Origin: Neoceratodus forsteri
Lineage: Eukaryota > Chordata > Ceratodontiformes > Ceratodontidae
Length of the DNA: 64,000 bases
Assembly (NCBI GenBank): GCA_016271365.2
Contig: CM028129.1
Span: 846,194,001-846,258,000, forward strand
Direction of reading: 5' to 3'
Made by a program: the position numbers and the translations under genes. The notes under the pieces are model-generated. The model was given only the letters and a program-made list of their open reading frames with translations. It was not told the origin of the DNA and did not search any database. Position 1 is the first letter of the stretch. Each line of letters starts with the position of its first letter. Shown piece after piece: positions 22,236-34,860 of this stretch.

Positions 22236-22724
22236 GACTTACCCTATTTATTTTATTTATTTTTATTTATTGAATTTTGATGACCAGGTAGGCCCACTGG
22301 GTCCCGGAGGTCCCTTTTTCAGGGGTGACCCATGAGTTACAATTATTACAAGGTAACAGATGCAGTACACACAGGTGATTTTCATGTTATATGCTAAAAA
22401 CAGTCCTCATAGGTTTAAACAGTAGGGTTGTGGAAGACATACAAGCAGGGGGAACATAACAGTTACACCTTGAGAAAACATTATGCTTAGTAGTTACAAG
22501 TTTTAGTTAAGTGTGCGCAGGGTTGGGGGCAAGGAATTTGGCTAGGGTCATGTAGTTCCTTCCCTATGGGCAAAAGGGGAGGGGACATGCTGATGCGTAA
22601 GTGCTCCACGTCTGTCGTATGTTAATTCCTTGAGGTAGGTGCATTGTCCTACCAGAGTAAATATTGGTCAGGTGCTGTAGCATAGGCATTTGCTCCTTTC
22701 TAGCAAGTGAGACTTGAGCCTAGT

Positions 22725-24029
22725 TCAGAAGCAGGTGATCGACTCCGCTTCCCGCACCTCCAGGGGGAGGTTGTTCCAGTTGGAAGGAGCAGCATGAGCG
22801 AAGGACATGGACCCGGCTTTTGTCCTTGCCTTAGGGACCACGAGGAGAGTTTGGCCTGAGGTCCGTAGATTCCGTGGGCTTAGTTCTACCCTTATGAGAC
22901 CATTGAGGCTAGGGGGAGGTGTAGGACCAATTAGCTTAAAAGTAAGGCAGAGGGTTGGATACATGAGGCGAGCTTCAAAAAACGGCCACCTGAGTCTTGT
23001 TAGGGACTCACAGTGGTGACTCCTAGGGTGGGACAGTGAGGCAAAGTGGACTATCTTGTTGTACAAGGTCTGTAGCTTGTTGCTCCGTCTTGGCCACACA
23101 CCCTGGAGTACTGGGGCAGGAGTGGTGGAGAAGCACGCAATGGCTACCCTAGCTTCTGGGATCAGTTGATCCCTTAGTCTGTAGAGGGCTCTGAGTTTAC
23201 CATGGATGACCTTAGTGACTTGGTCCACGTGATTTTTTAATGTGAAACCTTGGTCCAAGGTAAGTCCAAGGTATTTGGTGGAGGCAACCACTTCAAGATT
23301 TTTACCCCTCCTGGACTTGAGTTGTAGGAGCGGTGACCTCTCAGGACCTAGGGATCTGGGTCCAAACAGCATCACCTTCGTTTTGTTAGTGTTTAGGACC
23401 ATTTTGTTCAAAGTGAGCCAGTCCTCCATCTGTAGGATGTCCATTTGGAGGGCTATCCCCAGATCTTTTAGGTTGTGGGAGGTTCTGTAAATGACCGCAT
23501 CATCCGCATACTGGATAACGTTGCTGCTCCCACAGTGGGTGTGCAGCTCATTTATAAAAAGTGTGAAAAGAAGGGGGCTGAGTATTGACCCTTGTGGTAC
23601 CCCTTCTTTGAGTGGCAATAGGTCGGAGATATTGTCCTTCCACTTGACCCTCTGAGTATGTTCTGAAAGGTAGCTCTCGAACCAACCCAGAGCATGAGTG
23701 TCGAGGCCTAGTAAGCACATTTTTTGGAGTAGGAGCTTGTGGTTTACCAGGTCGAACGCCTTGGAAAGGTCTATGAAGACCGCGCCTGTGTAGGCCCCTG
23801 CTTCGCTATTGCTCAGTACTTCAGCCGAGAATTTGGTTAGCATGGTATTTGTCCCATGCTTGGCTCTAAAGCCGTGTTGGGTCGGGGAGATTAGCCAGTG
23901 GGCTTCTAAGTATTCTCGGAGCTGGGAATAAACTAGCTTCTCCTGTATTTTTGCAATGGCACACAGCATGGAGATAGGCCTATAGTTCCCTATGGGCTCA
24001 GTTGACCCACCCTTCTGTATGGGGACCAC
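22725..24029 (-). pseudogene. LINE ORF2 reverse transcriptase and C-terminal domain, longest open frame in the window
   Basis: 434 codons uninterrupted. Blocks in order: NYRPISMLCAIAKIQEKLVY, QHGFRAKHGTNTML, VFIDLSKAFDLVNHKLLL, GVPQGSILSPLLF, VIQYADDAVIYR (catalytic YADD, complement near 23499-23510) and NTNKTKVMLFGP. The tail includes STKYLGLTLDQGFTLKNHVD and WNNLPLEVREAE, the usual end of this group. The real ORF2 began far upstream; this frame opens at the first ATG after a break near 24030. Retaining one long frame suggests a relatively young insertion, but the copy as a whole is split and dead. Confidence 0.9.
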
Positions 24030-24300
24030 GTGAGCCTGCTTCCAAAGCTCAGGGACAGACCCATCCTTTAAGGACCTGTTTAACAGCCAGGTAAGGGGGC
24101 TTAGCTAGTGCTGGGGCTCCATCCTTAAGGATTCTAGTCTGGATGCCGTCAGGGCCCCCTGATCCTCTTGAGTTCAGGGATTTAAGGATGTTCAAGACCT
24201 CCTTTACCCTAACCAGCCTCAAGTGAAACAAAGGGCGGTCTAGGTCTGGGGGCCCCTGTGCATTAGGCTCATTCCTGTTGTCTGGGGGCCCAGCCTTATA

Positions 24301-25941
<1,641 letters not shown>

Positions 25942-25944
25942 TAT

Positions 25945-27132
25945 TCATCCAGGTTCGTGAAGTAGCTGTTTAGGGCCTCTGCGATGAGTGTCCCATCTAC
26001 CAGTAATTGCCCGTTGGCCTTGATTGGGCCAGGGCAGTTTGTTCCCTTTGATCAATTCATTAATGTACGACCAGAAGAACCTTGGATTGCCTAGGTTAGT
26101 TTTTTGGAGACTGGTGATGTAGTCTTTTTTAGCTATCTTTATGGCTTGCTTGCATTGGTTTCTAAGGGCTCTATAGCTGGCAAAGTCAGCAGGTAGCGTA
26201 GATCTCCTGAACTTTTTCCAGGCCTTGTCACGGGTGATCATCAAAGCTTTTAGAGACGGCATGATCCACTTATAGCAGCTTCCCTTTACTCGGTGGGTTT
26301 TCATCAGAGCTAAGAGATCAACGGTCCTCGTGAGAGTTGTCTGGAAAAATTTAACAGCCTCCTCCAGGGTAGGTAGGTGTCTTATTGGACTCCAGTCAAT
26401 GCCATCTAAGTAGCCATTGAATTGGTCAGGATGGAATTTGGAGTAGTCTCTGGTGGTAATCACTCTAGGCTGGACTTTGTTCGCGCTATTCTTCCAAATA
26501 GCGAATATAGGCGAGTGGTCACTCAAGGCATCAGCCATGGTGCCTGCCATTTTTACATTACTTGGGGTTGATGCCAGGACCCAGTCAATAGTTGAATGCC
26601 TTCCGATTTATGGTTCATTCTGGTCGGCGAGATAACCAGGCAAGGTGTGAGTCATGTCACGCCACTAATGGCAGACTTTGCCTCTTGGGCCCAGTTTAGA
26701 TTGAAGTCACCCAATATGATAAGCTCAGATGCAGTTTCTACAACTGGGTCCTTCAGGAGCATCTCCAGAGAGTGGAGCGCATTGGTAGGGGGGCAATATA
26801 CACAGCCTACTGTGAGGTGCTTGGCTCCGCCTAGTGTGAGTCGTATGAAAATTGATTCTATGTCCTGGGTCCTGCCATGGGGCATGCTAACAAGGGAGGA
26901 TGTCAGTGTGTCCTTTACGTATATAAGAACTCCCCCCCCCTTTTTGAGGGTCTGTCCTCTCTGTAGGAGGCATATCCAGAGGCAGCAACCTCATGATCCA
27001 GGATACGGGGCTTTAGCCAAGTCTCTGAGACTGCTAGGATGTCTGGTTTGTACAGTGCCAGCCACGCTTGAACTTCGTGGATCTTGGGCCTCAGACTGCA
27101 AATATTCATGTGCGCCAACCTCAGACCCTTAG
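25945..27132 (-). pseudogene. LINE endonuclease and linker, upstream half of the same ORF2
   Basis: From 27118 downward: LAHMNICSLRPKIHEVQAWL, PDILAVSETWLKPRI, TLGGAKHLTVGCVYCPPT (about 26840), ELIILGDFNLNWAQE (26715), then DALSDHSPIFAIW (26530). These are the endonuclease blocks with SETWL, GDFN and SDH catalytic residues intact. The linker includes YRALRNQCKQAIKIAKKDY and ends where Tc1 inserted. Breaks near 26900 and 26600 divide it into three frames. Confidence 0.87.
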
Positions 27133-27659
27133 CTGCATACCAGGCCTGGTCTAGGGGGGAGGAAATTGATACATTAGGCGTACCTGGTCCTGGGTTTGGT
27201 TGGATGTCCCCGCCAATAGCAGCAGAGCTGCGAACAAGAGGCGGAGAGTGAGGGTTAGGGGTGGTAGAGTCGTGCAGAGGGTTATGCTCCTAGTGAGGAG
27301 AAGGGATCTATAAAGGATCCCTTTCCTTGAGAATGCACGCGCCACTAGAAGGGTGATGTTGCACCTAGGAGAAGGACAGTGGTAGTGTCTTGCCATTGGC
27401 TTTCAGTCCCATCCCGGGCATGAGAGGAGTAGCAGATACTACTATCGAGCCAGTCCGTCCCTAGTAAAGCCAGGATATATAGCGATGCAAGGAGGATACC
27501 CCTGTTCAAATTCTGGGATCCCATCTTGCACTTTTCTGAGTTCCCCAGCTAGGACCTTGAGGAGGAACTTCTGGGTAAACCCCTTTTTCAAGTGCCTAAC
27601 CTTATAGGTACCAGAACCAGGTAATGCGTCGTTGCCTGGCAGCGGGAAAAAAAACAAAA

Positions 27660-28029
27660 ACCAGTGCAGGACAGCTGCGCTCCTTTAGGTTGCGTTATGA
27701 TAAGCAGTACAGTGCAGGTTAGGTGCACTCAGAATTGGTAGCAAATGGCTAGGATTCGCTCCTTATCCTTTTTGCTAGGCGATGAGGTACGCTTGGGGCT
27801 CTAAGGAGGTGTCTTCCTCCCTAATTTGGTATGGTAGCAGATGAGCTACTAAGGCTGTACCCACTGTTTCAGATTAATGAATAGTGACCAAGCACATGGC
27901 AGGGAATTGTTAGTGGAGAAAAAATAAGATAAACAGCTTCGGTATTCCTCAAAGTTGTTAAATCTTAATAAAATTTGAATGGAAAAAAAAAAGATAAACA
28001 GCTTCATGTGGCAGGTTATGAGCTTGTCA
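27660..28029. other. Non-coding LINE 5' region
   Basis: It lies between the LINE ORF and the tandem units. An A-rich run (27979-27990) divides two copies of AGATAAACAGCTTC (27928 and 27991), a short duplication. No gene is seen. Confidence 0.35.
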
Positions 28030-28440
28030 CTAGTAAATAACAGTACTAATTCAGGCCAGCAACTGAGTTACTTTAGACATAGCTGCGCTATACACTGTAA
28101 ATTCTAGGTTCCCTTTCAGATCGACTATGGATGAACTAGTTTAAGACTAATGAGTGACAAATCAATTCAGGCCAGCAGCAGAGGTACTTTAGACATTACC
28201 GTGTGGTGCACTATAAATTCTAGGTTCCCTATCTATATCAAATACAGTAGGCTAGCAGTAAACAGGTGTAAAATGGAACCACTTTATCCTAAAGTTAGCT
28301 AGCAGCAGGATCAGTAAGATTCAGCACTATATATTCTAGGTTCCCTTTCTATATCAAATACAGTAGACTAGCAGTAACAGGTGTACAGTGGAATCATTTT
28401 ATCCAAAGTTAGCTAGCAGCAGGATCAGTAAGATTCTGAG
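28030..28440. repeat. ~116-bp tandem units at the LINE 5' side
   Basis: About three and a half units: ATTCTAGGTTCCCT recurs at 28101, 28216 and 28333, and AATTCAGGCCAGCA at 28048 and 28164. A block with CTATATCAAATACAGTAG recurs at 28232 and 28351. They lie upstream of the reverse LINE and end near where CR1 sequence begins (about 28600), so they may be promoter monomers of that LINE. The 28441-28600 gap shows nothing recognisable. Confidence 0.7.
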
Positions 28441-28619
28441 TCTGGGAAGTATTGTCCAGATAGTATGCTACCTCTCGGTGAAACAATCCGATTAGCTGTT
28501 GATTAAACTGTCCGAAAGGGAGTAAGAGTCACCCTGCGGTAATTCTTGAGGCAGCAGGAGGATAGAGGGTCAGGTGGAGCTACAACAATGTTCCAGCCTC
28601 CTGCAGGTCGTAGCTTGTT

Positions 28620-31240
28620 AATGCTCTTCAAGTATTTAAATGTCTCAGTCTTATCTCCCCGTCCCTTCTGTCCTCGAGAGAGTACTTATTGAGTATCTGT
28701 AGCCTCTCCTCATAGGGCTTTTCCCTCATCCCATGCAACATCTTGGTTGCTCTCCTCTGTACCTCCTGCAATAGTCTGATGTCCTTTTTTAAGTAGGGAT
28801 GCTAGAACTGCAAGCAGTACTCCAAGTGAGGCCTCACTAAAGCCCTGTACAGTAGCAGGATCACATCCTCACTCCTTGAGGTGATTCCCCTTGCTAGACA
28901 CCTCAGCAACCTATTAGCCTTCACTGCATACCACTTTCCTACACTGTACAGACTGATTTATATGGTCTGTGACTAGCACATACACAGATCTTTCTCCTCA
29001 ACAGACACCAGTAACTGCACACCTCCCAACTTTTAGCTAAATCCAGGATTCCTGTTTCCAAAGTGCATAATCCTGCACTTCTTAGAACTGAAATCCAACT
29101 GCCAGGTACTTGACCACCTCTCCAAGGTTTCTAGGTCCCTTTGCAGCACCCCACATCCCCCCCGTACACCACTGCACCCAATTTAGTACCATCAGCAAAC
29201 ATACTCATCAGACTCTGAACCCCAACTGACATATCAGCTACATAGATGCTGAATACATGATCCTCACCGAATATTCTGGGACCTCACTGATGACCTCCCG
29301 TGGTGTTGATAATTCTCCACACCGCCCTCCACTGCCTCTTTTCTAGCCAGTTACCAATCCAACTGGCCACCCTATCACTAACACCCAGGTCCCTCAGCTT
29401 ACTTATTAGTCCCCTGTGTGGCACCAAGTTGAAGGCCTTGCTGAAATCCAAGTACAGAACATCCATTGCTTTACCCTTATCCACAGCCTTAGTCACCCAG
29501 TCATAAAAATCCACAAGGCTGGTCTGACAAGATCTTCCCTGTGTGAACCCATGGTGCTTTTTGTCTAAGAGAATTATTCTCCTCCAGAAATGCCATTATT
29601 TTTTCCATCAGGATAGTCTCCAATAGTTTACCCACAATTGACTTGAGGCTAACCAGCTTGTAGTTCCCTGGATCATCCCAAGCACCTTCTTTGTGAATGG
29701 GCACCACATGCGCCATCCTCCAATCCTGGGGCACACAACCTGATTAAATAGACGTGTTGAAAATGTCTGTCAGAGGCTCCACCAGCACCTCTGCAAGTTC
29801 TCTCAGAACCCCCGTTGTATCCCGTCTGGTCCCGGTGCTTTATCTGTCCTTGGAGCCCTTAGACCCTCCAGTATCCTGTGCCTATTGATCTCCTTATCCA
29901 CCATCTTTGCTCCCTTAACATTCTGCTCATTTCTCTGCCCATGATGACTAGGTAATTCCCCTCTCCCTTATAAAAGCTGAACAGAAATATTCATTAAATA
30001 CCTCTGCCTGTTCATCCCCCTTGTCTACCCATCCCTCATCTGTCTTAATTGTACAGATCTGCTCCCTGCACTTCCTTCTCTCCCTGATGAACTTGAAGAA
30101 CCCCTTTTCACCCTGCCTAATCCCTTGAGCAAGCCTTATTTCCTTCTCAGCCTTGGCAGCCCTTACTACCCTTGTCACCTCCCTGGAACTATTAATATAA
30201 ACCTCCTTATCAGCTTCCTTACCAGTCCTCTTATAATTTTTAAAACCCTCCATTTTTCCCTCACTCTCACCTGTACTTCCCTGGTCCACCAGGTTGGTTT
30301 ATTAGACCTTGTCTTCTTACTTCCCCACACAAAACAAGAGCTAGTGGCCTCCAGCAGTCCCAACCTTTTGATGTCCCATTTTTGGGTGATATCCATGTCA
30401 GGTTTTATATTAGCCACATGCTTCCCTAGTACTTCTGCTATCCGTACTGTAATCAGCCCTCCTAAAATCAATAACTTTTGTGACTGTATTTGTCTCCTGA
30501 CTGTCTAACTCAAGTGCAAACCATACAGTGCTATGATCACTTCCCACTATGGGAGCATCCACCATCACTTCTCTTACTAGATCACCATTTGTCAATACAA
30601 GGTCCAATATATTGCCCTCTCTCATAGGATCTCTTACCAGCTGAGACAGGAACATATCTTGAAATGCATCCAGAATAACCTGTTCCCTGCTGATATTAGA
30701 TGACATGGTAGCCCAATCTGCCCCTGGTAGGTTGAAGTCTCCAACCACCACTGTGCTGCTCCTTCTACAATTCCGCTGTATAATACTAACTCCTTGTCCT
30801 TCTCCTCCATCTGGGATGGTGGTCTATACACCACCCCTAGCGTAACCCTCTTGGTTTTTGACTTACATAAAGTAGTCCACAAGGATTCCATATCCCCCTT
30901 CACCCCCTTCCTCCCTAAGGCAATTTATTCCTTCCTTTATGTAGACAGCCTCCCCTCCTCCCCTACCAGTTTCCCTATCCCTCCTAAACAACCTAATGCC
31001 TGGTATTATTAAGTCCCATTCTCTGTCCTGATTTGTCCATGTTTCAGGGATGGTGGAAATATCTACCCCCCCCCCCCACCAGAAGTGCTTGGACCTCTGG
31101 CATCTTATTACCTAGGCTCCTTGCATTCATGGAGACAACCACCCATCCTTTCTTATGATTCTTATCCCCTCTAATTCTTTCCTCATACCCCACACCAGTA
31201 CCATCCCTATGTCCCACATCCCCCAGTGGAGTAGGCATAG
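28620..31240 (-). pseudogene. CR1 ORF2 relic: endonuclease and reverse transcriptase
   Basis: The endonuclease shows WVVVSMNARSLGNKMPEV (31150), VTLGVVYRPPSQMEEKD (30840), VVGDFNLPGADW (30745), LDLVLTNGDLV (30610) and GSDHSTVWFAL (30545), so its catalytic residues remain. A C-homopolymer (about 31066-31077) breaks the frame. The reverse transcriptase has QDWRMAHVVPIHKEG (29730), MDVLYLDFSKAFNLVPH (29460) and DRVASWIGNWLEKRQ, but the catalytic VDD segment is degraded near 29230. Confidence 0.87.
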
Positions 31241-31502
31241 CCCAACACTGGTCCTAGCCTCCAAATGCTTGATATGTATCCCCCCCCCTTACTAGTTTAA
31301 ACCAAAATAAGATGTCAGAAACTCCTCAAATTCATTTCTAAGAACTGCTTTTCCCTCTTTACTGAGATACAACCTGCCAGGGGCATACAAACTACTATTT
31401 ACCCATGTCTCCCTCCAGTTCCTTACCAGCACAAATCCCATAGATTTACACCATCCCCTCAACCACTCATTAAAATCACTAATTTTCTGCTTAACATATA
31501 AT

Positions 31503-31695
31503 GGAGGCAGTATGGCGCAGTGGTTTAAGGCTCTGAGCTGCAAATCTGGAGACCTGGGTTTGAATCCCACAGCCCCCACTTGCATACTGTGTGACCCTGA
31601 GCAAGTCACTTAACTTCCTCGTGCTCCCAGGTTGCACCTGCAAACAAGCTTTTAGCTTAGTGTGTCTCACCTGGTAAAATAATTGGTAAAAAAAA
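31503..31695 (+). mobile_element. tRNA-derived SINE, forward copy
   Basis: GGAGGCAGTATGGCGCAGTG opens the tRNA-like head, with A box TGGCGCAGTGG (31513-31523) and B box GGTTTGAATCC (31557-31567). The body reads GTGACCCTGAGCAAGTCACT and TAACTTCCTCGTGCTCCCAG, followed by a tail CTCACCTGGTAAAATAATTG ending in A's. Short GCTTAAC/GCTAAC flanks could be a worn target duplication. It interrupts the CR1 esterase region. The promoter boxes are intact, so this copy was probably transcribable by RNA polymerase III. Confidence 0.9.
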
Positions 31696-33367
31696 GCTAA
31701 CCCTAGGCACAGGTAGTACCTCTGAGAAGGCAATGGACCTTGCTTCATTACCATACACCGTAGCCAGTTTCTTGAACCTTGCTATGACCTCCATAAGACT
31801 GTTATTTGCTAAGTCATTTGTGCCTATATGTACAACGAAATGAAGTTTCCACCTCTGTCTCCTATCCTCAGCAGGGTTGATATGCCTCGCCCTATTCACC
31901 GTCATCCCTTCGAAAGCAATGCACCCATTCTGAGCTCTTCCTGTTCCTATTTCTCCCATCTGATACCCTTAATAAGAGAATCACCAAAAATTATGACCTC
32001 ATAATTCCCTTTTTGTTGTCTGAACTTTACTACCCCATTAACATCCTTGTTCATTTCTTCTTGCCCCACTGATTTTACCTCTCTGATAGTTCCCTTGTCA
32101 CCTACTGCATGTAACACCTCCCCTCTTAGTACATTATTACCCCAGTCTCCAATCGCTACTGCATTCCCCTCCTCATGCTCCAAGTCCCCTTCCTTGTCAT
32201 CATCTATTTCATTCATTCATTTTCATTCATTTTTATTAAATGGGTTAGACCATTCAGTAAAACTCATTTAAAATGGTGACCCGTGGCATTTATGTCTCCT
32301 TGCCCCACTGATTTTACCTCTCTGATAGTTACCTCAGCACCCATGGCATGTATCAGCTCCCCCCTTAGAATATTATTACCCCCTCTCCCATAGCTACTGC
32401 ATGTCCTGCCTCATCCTCCAAAATCCACTCAATAGCTACCAATTCCAGAAGATTATCTAATTCCAAGCCCCCATACCCTTCCACCTTCCTATCCTTGCTA
32501 CTCTCACTTGACTTATCCCACCTGAAACCTCCTTGCATCACCTTATCATTCATTCCAACATTTTGAATTCCAGTAAAAACATCCTCTAATACTAAACACC
32601 TAACCCTTTCCTTGCTATCCCATTCCTGTCTTGATACCTTCGAGTTACCAACAACTCCCCTATTACCACCCTTATCCCCCACTATCCCATCCCTTGCTTC
32701 ATTATTCCCCCACCTCATATTCCTTACTCTTCCCCTTTCTCTATTTCTACCCACCGTTGATCCACACCAGTCCTGTTTGACTCTGCCTTGCAGATTACTT
32801 AATGGTACCCATTTTGCACCCCAATCAAATTCCCACTGCTATTCCAATTTCCTGTTTCCACATGTTTCAACCTCTCTTTTCCCTCATTCCAACTCCTTCC
32901 CACTACCTGACAATCCCCATTTCTCCAATCACCACTACCATGTCCAAACCATGACCCCCCACCATAATCCTTCCTTCCTTCTCCCAAATCCTTGCATAAC
33001 ATTACACACACACCCTCTCTTTCCCACTACTTGCCAACCCCCATTCCCCCAAATCACTCTTCCATTGCCATTCATTTTAACCATCATATCTGCTTCCTCA
33101 TTCTCCACCCTCATGGCTCAACCACTCTCCCTTCTTACCAAGTCCTTCCAGCATTCTGGAATAATTGTCTCCCTGGGAGTGACTCCAACAGTCCCCCCCC
33201 AGGATCCCATTTCCTCCTAACCCATTGGTAATCCCATATTCTTTACACACATTCATACTTCCTCCCCTGTTTTGCATTTCCAACTGCCTTCTCAATTTAG
33301 TGATTTCAGCCTCAAGTTGAGTCAGCTATCTACAAATTGGACAAAATCCCAATCTCCACAATTTATG

Positions 33368-33734
33368 CCCTGTTTACACTTCCCTCATTGCAGTGCATTA
33401 ACTCATGCGTTCCGGTTGATGCACTGCAAAGTCGCTGTTGTGGACACTCACCACATCGTACTATGTGCCGCTCCGCTCCCATTTCTGCTCTGGTGAAATT
33501 GTGGGGATGTGTACTGCATTGAGCACATCACCCCACGGTGTAAACTGCTACAGCACTCCATCCACATGCAGTCCCATTTCTCACAGTATCCCGGCCACTA
33601 GGGGGACACTCCTCTCGGCATGATCTGCGGCGCTTGAGCCACGGGAGGTGTAAACTGAATTGCAGCACTAAAATGAGAGTGCAGCGAGTTGGCAACAGAA
33701 CCGTAAGTACAGTGCTCCTGAAGTGTAAACAGAG
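33368..33734. mobile_element. Short inverted-repeat MITE in CR1 ORF1
   Basis: CCCTGTTTACACTTCC at 33368 pairs with GAAGTGTAAACAGAG ending at 33734. The 367-bp interior has related GTGTAAACTG motifs (33538, 33648) and no open frame that matters. CR1 ORF1 sequence is continuous across it. Superfamily not determined. Confidence 0.75.
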
Positions 33735-33960
33735 CTAGAGATATGAACACTGCAGCACCACATCCATTACAACCAACTACCCGACCCAACCCCCCTTACA
33801 CCATTTTCCCACTGCTGTTTACTAATACCAGTCCATTCTCCCCATCCCCCATTCTCTTGTCCTTCCCCTCCCCAATTCCCCCTTCTGCAAAAATATCCCC
33901 CCTCAGAATGCATATTAAGCACCTGCTAGTGTTCTTTCATGGTCAGTTACAGTAGTCTAT

Positions 33961-34860
33961 GCTCCTAACTGCAACCCAAAATTAAAAATAATCCCAAGTT
34001 TAGGCACTTAGATCCCCTGGAGACAATGACTAATATTTCTGATCTACTGAAGATAACGACTAATACAGTGTAGTTAATAATCACATTATCATAGACATTT
34101 CAGAAATGTAACACTATGACATACTAACCCCCTCAAATTGAGTGTATCCTCCCTAGTCATCAATTTTACCATTATAGTTCCCAGATCAAAAAAGTGTATA
34201 CCTTTAAAAACAATCAGAATTACTACACAGTTAAGCAACACTAAGCACACTCCTTCAAGTTATCCCTCAAAACCAGTTATAAAGTATACACTACCCTTTT
34301 ACCCCAAATCACTTAAGAGTTTCTTGCAAGTATTAGTAGCTTTAAAATAAATACCTAGAATTTACATCCACACTGACTTTACATAGTGGAACACTGTGTA
34401 AATATTAAAGCTCCCAAAAATGAATTCACACCACACAGATATCACATTACATAAGATCAGAGAGTCATTTCAGAGGGCTGAAGATCCTGGTAAGTTATCA
34501 ACACATTATGACCAAAGAGTTTCTGGTCACCAAAGGCTGCGTTGAGAACCAATTCCTGAACACTGGCTGCAAAACGAGCTACCCTTAGCCAGGAATACCT
34601 GTGAAGGCGGATACTACAGAGCAGACTAGGCAGAAGCATCACAGGTGTCACTGGACGAAAAGAGTAAATGCTTCCCAGTATCTAAGCCATATAAAACAGT
34701 CCACTGAATTTGTTTTTAGCAGAACCCTCAGGCAACTTGTTAAGCAAGGCCAATATAGACTTCCAAAAGCTGTTCTGATATTTTATCATATAAGCTAGGT
34801 GAATGGTAATATGACTGCCAAATATAGTAGCAGCATACGTTTGTTTGCCCACACATCTAG
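33961..34860. other. AT-rich interval, nothing recognised
   Basis: About 900 bases between a CR1 and a DIRS-like relic. I see only short open frames without motifs and no inverted or tandem repeats. It may be unique sequence or old decayed repeats. Confidence 0.35.

Larger units (their letters stand above)
28600..33960 (-). mobile_element. CR1 LINE, nearly full length, with SINE and MITE insertions
   Basis: Reverse CR1 with the 3' side at about 28600, reverse transcriptase (29284-29900), linker (29948-30289), endonuclease (30410-31238) and ORF1 (31292-33960). A forward SINE (31503-31695) and a MITE (33368-33734) lie inside ORF1. Part of ORF1 is duplicated: the stretch at 32053-32180 recurs at 32300-32430 with differences, separated by about 85 bases containing CATTCATTCATTTTCATTC. 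The 3' UTR is missing. Confidence 0.88.
31292..33960 (-). pseudogene. CR1 ORF1 relic with GDSL/SGNH esterase-like domain
   Basis: Near 33770 the reverse strand starts MDVVLQCS and, after the MITE, continues LGFCPICR then TQLEAEITKLRRQLEMQ, the Cys-rich and coiled-coil start. The esterase-like part has VIIFGDSLIKGIRW (32000, catalytic serine block), FVVHIGTNDLANNS (31840) and, past the SINE, FNEWLRGWCKSMGF and LYLSKEGKAVL (31340). In that last block the usual DGxH reads differently, so the catalytic Asp/His pair appears lost. CR1 ORF1 esterases are known in birds and turtles; the role is unsettled. Confidence 0.8.

Noticed and set aside
28030..28440. Centromeric satellite
   Set aside because: Only three to four units, confined to the upstream side of a LINE.
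31513..31567. Functional tRNA gene
   Set aside because: The A and B boxes belong to a SINE: the acceptor stem does not pair and a MIR-like body follows directly.
32612..33220. 202-codon forward open frame rich in Ser, Pro and Leu
   Set aside because: It is the antisense shadow of reverse CR1 ORF1, which has matching motifs.
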